Part shown: piece after piece, positions 1 through 7,700 of the stretch
How positions within the stretch are numbered: the first letter of the stretch is position 1
Layout of the letters: the number at the start of each line of letters is the position of its first letter
NCBI RefSeq assembly: GCF_019754295.1
Contig: NZ_VIRV01000012.1
Coordinates: forward strand, 1-64,000
Origin: Sellimonas caecigallum
GTDB taxonomy: Bacteria > Bacillota > Clostridia > Lachnospirales > Lachnospiraceae
Direction of reading: 5' to 3'
Length of the DNA stretch: 64,000 nucleotides
Program-made: the position numbers and the translations under genes
The notes under the pieces: generated by a model
What the model was told of the DNA's origin: nothing
The model's database searches: none
What the model saw: the letters and a program-made list of their open reading frames with translations, nothing else

Positions 1-22
1 GCAGAAAAGTCCCATCTCTTTT

Positions 23-51
23 GTTTAAAACAGGAAAAAAGGCGCATACTA
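23..51 (+). promoter_or_regulatory. possible sigma-G/F-type promoter of the DUF2383 gene
   Basis: CATACTA at 45-51 fits the -10 consensus of forespore sigma factors (CATnnTA). GTTTA at 23-27 lies 17 bases upstream and matches four of five positions of a GnATR-like -35. No housekeeping promoter is evident in the 82 bases before the gene, but the window edge truncates the view. This is a weak motif call. Confidence 0.25.
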
Positions 52-82
52 GCAAAAAAGAGGAAAAAGGAGAGAAAGAAAA

Positions 83-511
83 ATGAACGCAAATGCAGAG
101 CTTCTGAATTTTGTCTACCAGAATTCCCAGATGGGGATCGACACATTGAGTCAGATCATCGAAATAGCAGAAGATGAAAAACTGAAAGAGTGTCTGAAAA
201 ATCAGAAGGAGAAATATGAAGAATTCCACAGAGAAGCTGCAAAGCTTCTGAGGGAAAACGGACATGACGAAAAATCCATCGGCATGTTCGATAAGCTGAA
301 AACGTATTTTATGATCAATATCCAGACGATAAAAGACAAGTCTTCTTCTCATCTGGCACAGATGCTTATCGAAGGCAGCAGTATGGGAGTAACGAATGCG
401 CTTCAGGATTTGAGAAAATATGAGAAGGCGGATACGGACAGTCTTCATCTGATGAGGAAACTTTACAAATTTGAAGAAAACAATGTGGAAAAATACAAAC
501 AGTTCCTATAA
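83..511 (+). CDS. DUF2383-like ferritin-fold protein
   Basis: This 142-residue soluble protein is almost entirely charged, amphipathic helix, as expected for a four-helix ferritin-like bundle. The sequence resembles the DUF2383 family seen in spore formers and gut clostridia. Acidic/histidine pairs that could bind metal or shape the bundle are visible: an ExxH around residues 46-50 and EE near residue 131. There is no signal peptide or membrane segment. The start is supported by GGAGAG eight or so bases upstream. It stands alone before the purine genes, with a 7-bp hairpin (522-550) after its stop. The biochemical role is unknown; metal storage or a spore-associated role is only an inference from fold and the possible sporulation-type promoter. 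Confidence 0.7.
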   Translation: MNANAELLNFVYQNSQMGIDTLSQIIEIAEDEKLKECLKNQKEKYEEFHREAAKLLRENGHDEKSIGMFDKLKTYFMINIQTIKDKSSSHLAQMLIEGSSMGVTNALQDLRKYEKADTDSLHLMRKLYKFEENNVEKYKQFL

Positions 512-521
512 AAAGAACGCA

Positions 522-550
522 GGCTATCTGTCTTTGATAAGCGGATAGCC
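522..550 (+). terminator. weak hairpin after the DUF2383 gene
   Basis: GGCTATC (522-528) pairs with GATAGCC (544-550) around a 15-base loop. No T-run follows, so it is at best a weak or factor-assisted terminator or a 3'-end stabiliser. Confidence 0.3.
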
Positions 551-587
551 ATAATGTTCATTAGAAATACTTACATATAGAAAGGCG

Positions 588-625
588 ATTACCACTGGAA
601 TACCAGTGGTAATTTGCGTTATAAT
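588..625 (+). promoter_or_regulatory. palindrome plus -10 element upstream of the purine pair
   Basis: A perfect 11-bp inverted repeat with a 4-base loop (588-598 ATTACCACTGG, 603-613 CCAGTGGTAAT) is followed by TATAAT at 620-625. No good -35 hexamer lies 17 bases upstream of this -10; the palindrome covers that position instead. This fits an operator overlapping the -35 region. No T-run follows, so it is not a terminator. Confidence 0.5.
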
Positions 626-666
626 GGAAAAGAAGCATGAAAAACAAACGGCAAAGGAGAAAATTC

Positions 667-1380
667 ATGGAAATGTTATCAATCGAACAGGAACTGAAAG
701 GCAATTCTTACCCGGGAAGAGGTATCATTATCGGAAAGTCACAGGATGGAACAAAGGCAGTGACTGCGTACTTCATTATGGGAAGAAGTGAGAACAGCCG
801 AAACCGCGTATTCGTCGAAGAGGGTCAGGGGATCCGCACACAGGCTTTTGACCCGTCCAAACTGACGGATCCGAGCCTGATCATTTACGCACCGGTAAGA
901 GTGCTTGGAAATAAGACGATCGTGACGAACGGGGATCAGACGGACACGATTTACGAGGGAATGGATAAGCAGCTCACATTCGAACAGTCCTTAAGATGCA
1001 GGGAATTTGAGCCGGATGCACCGAACTATACACCTCGTATTTCCGGTATCATGCATATCGAGAGCGGAACATATAACTATGCGATGTCTATTTTAAAGAG
1101 CAACGGCGGAGATCCGGACAGCTGCCACCGTTACACATTTGCGTACACAAATCCGAAAGCAGGAGAGGGACATTTTATCCACACGTACAAATGTGACGGA
1201 AATCCGCTTCCAAGCTTTGAGGGAGAACCAAAACTGATCTCCATACCGGACGACATGGATGTCTTTACAGATCTTTTGTGGAACAGTCTGAATGAAGACA
1301 ACAAAGTTTCTTTATTTGTAAGGTATATTGACATCGCGACAGGCGAGTATGAATCAAGAATTGTAAATAAAAACAAATAG
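667..1380 (+). CDS. purO: IMP cyclohydrolase, PurO-like
   Basis: The product (237 residues) resembles the stand-alone IMP cyclohydrolase family first known from archaea. That family closes the ring of FAICAR to give IMP, the last step of de novo purine synthesis in the cytosol. N-terminal features such as GNSYPGRG and the ENSRNRVF stretch match this family, as does the length of about 200-240 residues. I chose ATG 667 because AAAGGAGA sits six bases upstream; the in-frame ATG at 637 lacks such a site. The AICAR transformylase gene follows after 14 bases, so the two form an operon that together replaces the usual bifunctional PurH. The palindrome at 588-613 is a candidate control site. The family call is confident; the activity is inferred from homology and context. 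Confidence 0.85.
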   Translation: MEMLSIEQELKGNSYPGRGIIIGKSQDGTKAVTAYFIMGRSENSRNRVFVEEGQGIRTQAFDPSKLTDPSLIIYAPVRVLGNKTIVTNGDQTDTIYEGMDKQLTFEQSLRCREFEPDAPNYTPRISGIMHIESGTYNYAMSILKSNGGDPDSCHRYTFAYTNPKAGEGHFIHTYKCDGNPLPSFEGEPKLISIPDDMDVFTDLLWNSLNEDNKVSLFVRYIDIATGEYESRIVNKNK

Positions 1381-1394
1381 GAGCGGATGAAATA

Positions 1395-2573
1395 ATGAAA
1401 GAATTAGAATTGAAATATGGGTGCAATCCAAACCAGAAGCCGGCAAGTATATTTGTAAATGACGGACGTGAGCTTCCGATCAAAGTGCTTTGCGGACGTC
1501 CGGGATATATCAACTTTATGGATGCGTTCAACGGATGGCAGCTTGTGAAGGAGTTAAGGAAGGCTACAGGACTTCCGGCAGCAACTTCATTTAAGCATGT
1601 ATCCCCTGCCGGTGCAGCGGTAGGACTTCCGATGTCCGACACACTGAAAAAAATCTACTGGGTGGATGATCTGGGAGAATTGTCCCCGCTTGCATGTGCG
1701 TATGCGCGCGCAAGGGGAGCGGACAGAATGTCCTCTTTTGGAGATTTCATTGCACTTTCTGATGTATGTGATGTCTCTACTGCAAAGATCATCAAAAGAG
1801 AGGTGTCCGACGGCGTCATTGCGCCGGGGTATGAGCCGGAAGCACTGGAAATACTGAAACAGAAGAAAAAAGGAAATTACAATATTATTGAGATCGATCC
1901 GGACTATGTTCCGGCGCCGGTTGAGCATAAAGATGTATTTGGCATCACATTCGAACAGGGAAGAAACGAACTGAAAATAGATGACGAGTTGTTTTCTAAC
2001 ATCGTGACAGAAAACAAAGAGCTTCCTTATGAGGCAAAGATCGACATGGCGATTTCTATGATCACACTGAAGTATACACAGTCCAACTCCGTCTGCTATG
2101 TGAAAGACGGACAGGCTATCGGTATCGGTGCAGGGCAGCAGTCCCGAATCCACTGTACAAGGCTGGCAGGAAATAAAGCGGACAACTGGTTCCTGCGTCA
2201 GTGTCCAAAAGTCCTTGAACTTCCGTTTGTGGATGGAATCGGAAGAGCGGACAGAGACAACGCCATCGATCTGTATATCGGAGAAGAATACATGGATGTG
2301 CTGGCAGATGGAGCATGGGAGAAAATCTTCAAGACAAAACCGGACGTATTCACTGCAGAGGAAAAGAGAGCATGGCTTGATCAGATGACAGATGTGACTC
2401 TGGGATCGGACGCATTCTTCCCGTTTGGCGACAATATTGAGCGTGCGCATAAGAGCGGGGTAAAATATATTGCGCAGCCGGGAGGATCTGTGAGGGATGA
2501 CAATGTCATCGCCACATGCGACAAATATGGAATGGTTATGGCATTTACCGGAATTCGCCTGTTCCATCACTAA
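1395..2573 (+). CDS. purH: AICAR transformylase (PurH transformylase half)
   Basis: This 392-residue protein corresponds to the AICARFT domain of PurH without the N-terminal IMP cyclohydrolase domain. It transfers a formyl group from 10-formyl-THF to AICAR. Recognisable segments are KYGCNPNQKPA at the N-terminus, TSFKHVSPAGAAVG, the TLKYTQSNSVCY stretch, GAGQQSRIHC and the C-terminal DAFFPFGDN/GGSVRDD region. All of these occur in the transformylase fold. Pairing with the separate cyclohydrolase gene 14 bases upstream supports the assignment. A bidirectional terminator follows immediately, which ends the operon. The stand-alone form is common in clostridia, so it is not a truncation. Confidence 0.92.
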   Translation: MKELELKYGCNPNQKPASIFVNDGRELPIKVLCGRPGYINFMDAFNGWQLVKELRKATGLPAATSFKHVSPAGAAVGLPMSDTLKKIYWVDDLGELSPLACAYARARGADRMSSFGDFIALSDVCDVSTAKIIKREVSDGVIAPGYEPEALEILKQKKKGNYNIIEIDPDYVPAPVEHKDVFGITFEQGRNELKIDDELFSNIVTENKELPYEAKIDMAISMITLKYTQSNSVCYVKDGQAIGIGAGQQSRIHCTRLAGNKADNWFLRQCPKVLELPFVDGIGRADRDNAIDLYIGEEYMDVLADGAWEKIFKTKPDVFTAEEKRAWLDQMTDVTLGSDAFFPFGDNIERAHKSGVKYIAQPGGSVRDDNVIATCDKYGMVMAFTGIRLFHH

Positions 2574-2588
2574 AAGAAATTGCTGACA

Positions 2589-2629
2589 AAAAAATTGTAC
2601 GAGTTCGTAATGAACCCGTACAATTTTTT
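2589..2629. terminator. bidirectional rho-independent terminator
   Basis: An 18-base A-rich arm (2589-2606) pairs with 2612-2629 across a 5-base loop with one mismatch. It is flanked by A on one side and T on the other. It serves both the purine operon and the convergent HTH gene, whose stop codon overlaps it. Confidence 0.85.
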
Positions 2630-4103
2630 ACATCCGGGACATAAACTGGATGGATTGGATAATATGCCGCAGATTTGCCATAACCGTATCAGGATTGCTG
2701 ATGACGACGTCCGGATGATGATCCCATATTTCGGAATAGAAGTTGTCGAAAAGATTCCGGATCATCGTATTGTTAAAAGAAACGATGTTTTTTTCAGCAT
2801 TGCTTTTGACAAGCCTTAAATAACTGAAGATATCGGACAAAAACAGACAAGGATTGGCGATATATTGAAAGTCTGATACAAATTTGCCTCGGATCAGTTT
2901 GACTTTGAGCTGACGGTTTTTCTTTAGCAGCGACAGAAGATGCTGGACAAAACAGAGGCGCTGCTCAAAATTCAGATACACTTTGTGGTTATAAAAATCC
3001 AGTTCTCCGGATACGGCAAAATCATTGAGAGCTGACTCATACAGCATAATCTGTATGGACGCTTCATCGAGAATGCCCTTTGTGAAACTGTGAATGCGCT
3101 GAAGTTCTGTGATACCGATCTCCCAGTCCCCGGAAGAGTACGCCTTCATAAGAATCTGGTCGAACAGGTCATCCGGAAGAAAATGTTCCGTCATGTGACC
3201 GAGAAGCCAGCGCAGTTTTGTGGAAAGAATGGATTGGATATAGTTATAGTTTTTTAACATGTCCTGCATGGTAATCTTGCGAAAGATCAAAGACTCCCGG
3301 TTGAACATGGACTTCAGATTATGATATAAAGTATTGCAGATTTCCGGATCTTCTGTTGTAGTGACTGACATACAGTGATTTTGATCAAGAAGCATGCCTG
3401 AGATTGCAAATGCATCTTTTACGACAAACATTGCTTTCCCGTAAGCCTGAGTCCCGCCATAGAGCTGGAAATCCACGTTGGCAAAGCTGGTAAGCATATT
3501 GATCAGAAAGATCGAATCGTACACATAGTCCAGATCTTTGAGATCCAGGTTGATCAGCATAGAAAAGTGCACGTTTGGATAATCACCCTCATTGACAAGG
3601 TGTGAGTTTTGGATGCCTGCGATGGCAAGACGATATTCGTGCTCCATAGAAAGGATATCCATGGCGCACATGATATCCAGACTTTTGACGCGCCTCAGAA
3701 CAGGATGCCACATTTTTGAGACAAACTGCGGGAGCGTAAGCTCTGGAAAAAAGGAAGTTTTAGGAGCAATGTCATGGCCGGTACTTTTTTTCAGCCCTTT
3801 GACATAGTTGTACTCCGCCGAGAGATGATCATAGACAGCCATTTCAAGATCGTGCTCTGTATCGACCCGATAGTCATTGTAAAGCGTCTGCTTGACAGCC
3901 GGATTCAGCGAGCAGACAATGGAATGGCTGATTTCCCGCAAGACTTTGGCCGCACTTTTTTCTGCAGGCAGCATTTTCCCGCTTACCCATTTGCTGATGT
4001 ACGATACGTCGTACTGGAGGTCCTGGGCAAGCGTATAATTTTTCAAATCTGCTGTCTGCATCAATTGCTCCAGCAGATTGCTGAATCTGTTCTTTTCGTT
4101 CAT
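2628..4103 (-). CDS. XRE-like HTH regulator with large unknown C-terminal region
   Basis: The protein has 491 residues. Residues about 8-60 form a helix-turn-helix of the XRE/Cro type, with YTLAQDLQYDVSYISKW as helices 2-3. The remaining 430 residues are helical, with no transmembrane segment or enzyme motif I recognise, and probably form a sensor or oligomerisation region. It is transcribed away from the transglutaminase/ChW gene at 4720. A promoter is visible upstream (TTGTCG, 17 bases, TACACT). Three tandem 10-bp repeats lie between the two promoters, so control of the divergent gene and of itself is plausible but unproven. GAGGTGGGG just before the ATG is a close-spaced ribosome site. I do not recognise a named family. 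Confidence 0.7.
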   Translation of the reverse strand: MNEKNRFSNLLEQLMQTADLKNYTLAQDLQYDVSYISKWVSGKMLPAEKSAAKVLREISHSIVCSLNPAVKQTLYNDYRVDTEHDLEMAVYDHLSAEYNYVKGLKKSTGHDIAPKTSFFPELTLPQFVSKMWHPVLRRVKSLDIMCAMDILSMEHEYRLAIAGIQNSHLVNEGDYPNVHFSMLINLDLKDLDYVYDSIFLINMLTSFANVDFQLYGGTQAYGKAMFVVKDAFAISGMLLDQNHCMSVTTTEDPEICNTLYHNLKSMFNRESLIFRKITMQDMLKNYNYIQSILSTKLRWLLGHMTEHFLPDDLFDQILMKAYSSGDWEIGITELQRIHSFTKGILDEASIQIMLYESALNDFAVSGELDFYNHKVYLNFEQRLCFVQHLLSLLKKNRQLKVKLIRGKFVSDFQYIANPCLFLSDIFSYLRLVKSNAEKNIVSFNNTMIRNLFDNFYSEIWDHHPDVVISNPDTVMANLRHIIQSIQFMSRM

Positions 4104-4138
4104 TTCCCCACCTCATTCAAACAAAAGTTAATAAAAAC

Positions 4139-4167
4139 AGTGTAACACAACCAAAAAGAATCGACAA
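4139..4167 (-). promoter_or_regulatory. promoter of the HTH regulator
   Basis: Read on the minus strand, TTGTCG (4167-4162), a 17-base spacer and TACACT (4144-4139) give a sigma-A-type promoter about 40 bases before the start codon. Confidence 0.6.
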
Positions 4168-4220
4168 GAAAAAGCAGTGAGAGCAGATTGGAAAATAGTG
4201 AGTCTTTTTTCTCACTTTTT

Positions 4221-4250
4221 ATCCGGAAATATCCGAAAATATCCGGGACG
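4221..4250. repeat. three tandem 10-bp repeats, candidate operator
   Basis: ATCCGGAAAT, ATCCGAAAAT and ATCCGGGACG follow each other without a gap. The period of one helical turn places each ATCCG on the same face of DNA. The block lies between the divergent promoters of the HTH regulator and the transglutaminase/ChW gene. Confidence 0.5.
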
Positions 4251-4313
4251 TCATATAGATGGAAAAACCCCTTAAAACCGTTTGTTTTCTATGGGAAACA
4301 AAGGGGGTTTTTG

Positions 4314-4342
4314 TTGACAAACATATGCGGGAAGAGTAATAT
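4314..4342 (+). promoter_or_regulatory. strong sigma-A promoter of the transglutaminase/ChW gene
   Basis: TTGACA (4314-4319), a 17-base spacer and TAATAT (4337-4342) form a near-consensus promoter. It implies an untranslated leader of about 370 bases before the start codon at 4720. A hairpin with matched C4/G5 arms (about 4263-4312) precedes it and may terminate upstream transcription. Confidence 0.75.
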
Positions 4343-4388
4343 AACTATATACGTCAAAGGGGTTTTTCTGCCCTGAAATAACGGCGTA

Positions 4389-4518
4389 GGTTATCTGTTC
4401 TAGGGGAAAGTAAGGGGTAGATCAGACATTGCTGCAACACTCTTCGGAAACGAGGATACTTTCTTTGGAGAATGTTGAGGATAACCAGATAAGATGCCGG
4501 TTTTTCGGATCTTATCTG
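4389..4518 (+). ncRNA. structured leader RNA, part 1 (unassigned)
   Basis: GGTTATC (4389-4395) can pair with GATAACC (4480-4486), closing an internal domain of about 85 bases. Next comes a 13-bp hairpin with one bulged G (4486-4518, loop 4500-4505). The 5' segment GGTTATCTG can alternatively pair with CAGATAA (4486-4492), which would break the 13-bp hairpin. These mutually exclusive pairings look switch-like. I compared it by eye with common riboswitch, T-box, RNase P, SRP and 6S signatures and found no match. Confidence 0.4.
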
Positions 4519-4610
4519 CCGCGGAAAGGGGAATACCCGACCTGCGGCGTCGGTACTTCCACTTGCAGACAGAAAAGGCTTCTAAAGGATTGAGGACACA
4601 GGATCATCTG

Positions 4611-4685
4611 AATTTGTAAAGTGTGACGTACTTGCAGGATTCCTGCACAGGATGCGGTCAAAGGGCTGCGTCCGGATTACAAATT
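4611..4685 (+). ncRNA. structured leader RNA, part 2: three-way junction
   Basis: A 9-bp closing stem (AATTTGTAA at 4611-4619 with TTACAAATT at 4677-4685) encloses two hairpins. One is TGCAGG-ATT-CCTGCA (4633-4647). The other is GGATGCGG/CTGCGTCC with an 8-base loop (4650-4673). The element ends 14 bases before the ribosome site of the downstream gene, so it could affect translation or mRNA stability. No known family is recognised. Confidence 0.45.
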
Positions 4686-4719
4686 TCATTATTTTAAGAG
4701 GAAAGGGGAAGAGAAAATA

Positions 4720-7700
4720 ATGAGAAAAAGAATGAAAACCATTCTTGCTGTCATGCTTGCTGCATCCATGACAGTAGGAGCGGTACCTGCTGTGGCTCTG
4801 GCGGAAGACGCACAGACAACACAGGAGACAAGCACTTCTTCCGGGTTGAATCCGGCAGCGGCTGCGCAAGAGAGAGCGGATTCTTTCCTGAAAGCGGCAA
4901 AGATGCTGGGACAGACTTCCGCGATTTCTCAGCAATCTGCGGAAGAAAGCCAGGAAGCGCAGACAGTAAGAAAAGCTCTGGAGGCTCGTTCTGTCGACTA
5001 TGAAGCAGTCAAAGGTGATATCGAGGAAAATATTTTCCTGGAGCCGGAAGCTACTGCCATGTATCTGTCCGAATACGGACTGAAGGCAGAGGAGGCGGAA
5101 GCCATCACAGAACAGGTGCTGACAGAGAACAGCGCCGACACACTGGTGGAGACGGAAGTGATCGCGGGAGCAGACGGACAGGCAGACGTCCTGACGATTT
5201 CCAGAGATCCGGCGCTCAAAGCCGCATCTGAGGAAGTAAGCGAACTTGCAGACGGCGAAGGCGGGGACGGAAGCCAGGAAGGCAGTGTCCCGATGACAGA
5301 CGAACAGAAAACGGAGATTTTGACAGCCTACGCGCAGTATCAGGCTTTCATCGACTCTTATCCGGATATCTTCGGCGTGCAGACTCCGTTCTATGGCCAA
5401 AAGGAATCAGAGTCGACGGAAGACAGATGGTACGGACCACTTGGTTCCCTCCTTGTCACAGCTGGAATTTCCCAACAGGATATAGCAGACGGAAAAGTTG
5501 ACTACATGACACTTTACGGCACTGTCATGATGTTCCAGTTGGGAAATGCGAAGGCAATGCAATATTATGGACAAGATCTGGCTGCCGCTATCCAGGAAGG
5601 AGTGAGCCAGATCAAAGATGGCATGACGACGGTACAGAAGCTTCTCGTCCTGAACGACTGGCTGGCAGAGTGGTCACAGTTTGACATGGGCATGCTCATG
5701 GGCATGACTTCCCCGGAGCCGGGCAAATCCTGGGTTCCGGCAGACGACCCGGAGATTCCGGCAGAAATGGCTGGAAATATCGAAGGACTCTGGAAAGGGA
5801 ACCAGTTCGGACCGCTTGTCATGAAGAACGGCGTATGTCTTGGATACTCCAACGCGTACACTCTTCTTGTCCAGAATGCATTCCCGGAAATCTATAAAAA
5901 CGAAAACGGATCCTGGAAGACAAAGCAGCAGCTGAATTACGTCAAGACAGGCGAAGAGCAGGCTGTTGATGAAGACGGCAATCCGGCGGTGGATGAAAAC
6001 GGCGATCCGGTTATGGTTGACGTACAGGAGTGGAGTCCGGACGCGCCTTACATGGTAGACTATGTGCGCATCACATACGATGCAAGCGTTACCATGTTTG
6101 GAGAGGAGCAGGACAAATTCGATTCCGACCACTACTGGAACGCAGTGAAGGTGGACGGAAAATGGTACTATGTGGATCCATGCTACACGGACATCTACAT
6201 CGAGTGTATGATGCGTGACCGCGTGGAGACAGACGGAAACATGAACCACCTGTACTTTATGGTAAGCGACAGCACGATCCGGAAGCTGTACGACGGCAAT
6301 TACAGCAACATCGATACGTTATATCAAAATATTGCCACCGACACAACTTACGAATCTTCCTGGCTTCCGTTTATCAAGAGCCCGGTAGACGTGGTGGACG
6401 GCAAGTACTACTATTTCTATGATTCCACAGACATGGTTTCCATGCTTGGACAGTTCGGTGGTATGAACGGTGTTTCTACACAGGCTGAAGACGGCAACTC
6501 CGGCTGGGGAGACTGGCAGGAAGACACAGACTACCAGCTTGTTTATCACGATGGAAGTGAGGCGGACACATCCAAGACATTTACTACACTTGTAGACTTT
6601 GTGGAAGGTACTGTACTGGTTGACGGACAGATGGTGGCAAACGACCTCATCAAAGATCTGTATGCAAAACACCAGGCATACCAGGAAAAATATCCGTCCA
6701 TCCAGATCTCCGGATCTGTGTACAACGGACTGTTCTACTTCAATATCGCCAATACAGTTTGTACATACAATCTGGAAACAGGCGAAGTAAAACAGATCCT
6801 GGAATACAATGAAGTCAGCGCGAAGAGAGATATGACGGTTGCACTTGGAGGACTTGGATTCAATGTTGTGCCGAACGACAGCGAGGACAAGGATATCACT
6901 CTTTACGACAAACCGATCGCATCCATGACGATCAAGAATGATGGCAACATGTACGTGTCTGTTGCCACAAACCTTGGCTGGATTTCCGGAAAAACAGGCA
7001 TGGATGACCAGGAGAATCTCGGATATGCTTTTGAAGAGACAAACTACACGCCGGGATACAATTCCTACTTTAACTACAACAATGAAGTCAACGACAATGA
7101 TGAATTCATGTGGAGTGCGAACTTTGTGGATGTAAAATCCATGAGTGAACTTACAGGCACAAGCCATAACTATACAGACGTCACGGTTGCTCCAAGCTGC
7201 GAGACAGAAGGGTACACAGAAAGCCGCTGTGCAGACTGTGGTCTCATCGAAGGAACAGAAAGGACAAATGCGACAGAAGCGCTTGGCCATCACTATCTCC
7301 CGGTAGAGGAGCAGTACTACACGAAAGATGAAAGCGGCAACTGGAATACAGGTTCCACGAACGTATGTCCGCGCTGCCTTGCTGCAAAGGATGAACTGGA
7401 AGAAGGAGATCCGACAGGACATACATACGGCGCAGTAGAACCGACATATTCATGGTCAGAAGATTATTCTACATGCCAGGCAACATTCCAGTGTGATGTA
7501 TGCCCGACGGCGCTTGTTGACTGTGTTTACGGTCAGGATATCCCGACAAAAGTCGTTTCCGCTGAAGTCGAAAAGACATACGAAGAAGGATTTGAATGTG
7601 CTAAGGGCGGTAATGTGACTTACACAGCAAAAGTCAGCGAAGGCGGACATGAATGGACAAATTCTGAGACTGTGACACTTCCGGCCGGAACGCATGTAGA

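Noticed and set aside
606-791. 61-residue frame overlapping the IMP cyclohydrolase start
   Set aside because: It lies in another frame of a gene with clear homology and has no ribosome site of its own.
4343-4719. Known riboswitch or stable RNA in the long leader
   Set aside because: I compared by eye with c-di-GMP, c-di-AMP (ydaO), cobalamin, SAM, lysine, glycine, Mg, Mn, purine and THF signatures, T-box, RNase P, SRP and 6S. Key conserved strings were missing. A covariance-model search would be decisive.
4582-5400. 272-residue minus-strand frame across the secreted transglutaminase start
   Set aside because: It is antisense to a gene with a signal peptide and clear domains; its sequence is rich in Cys, Phe and Arg, as expected for an antisense shadow.
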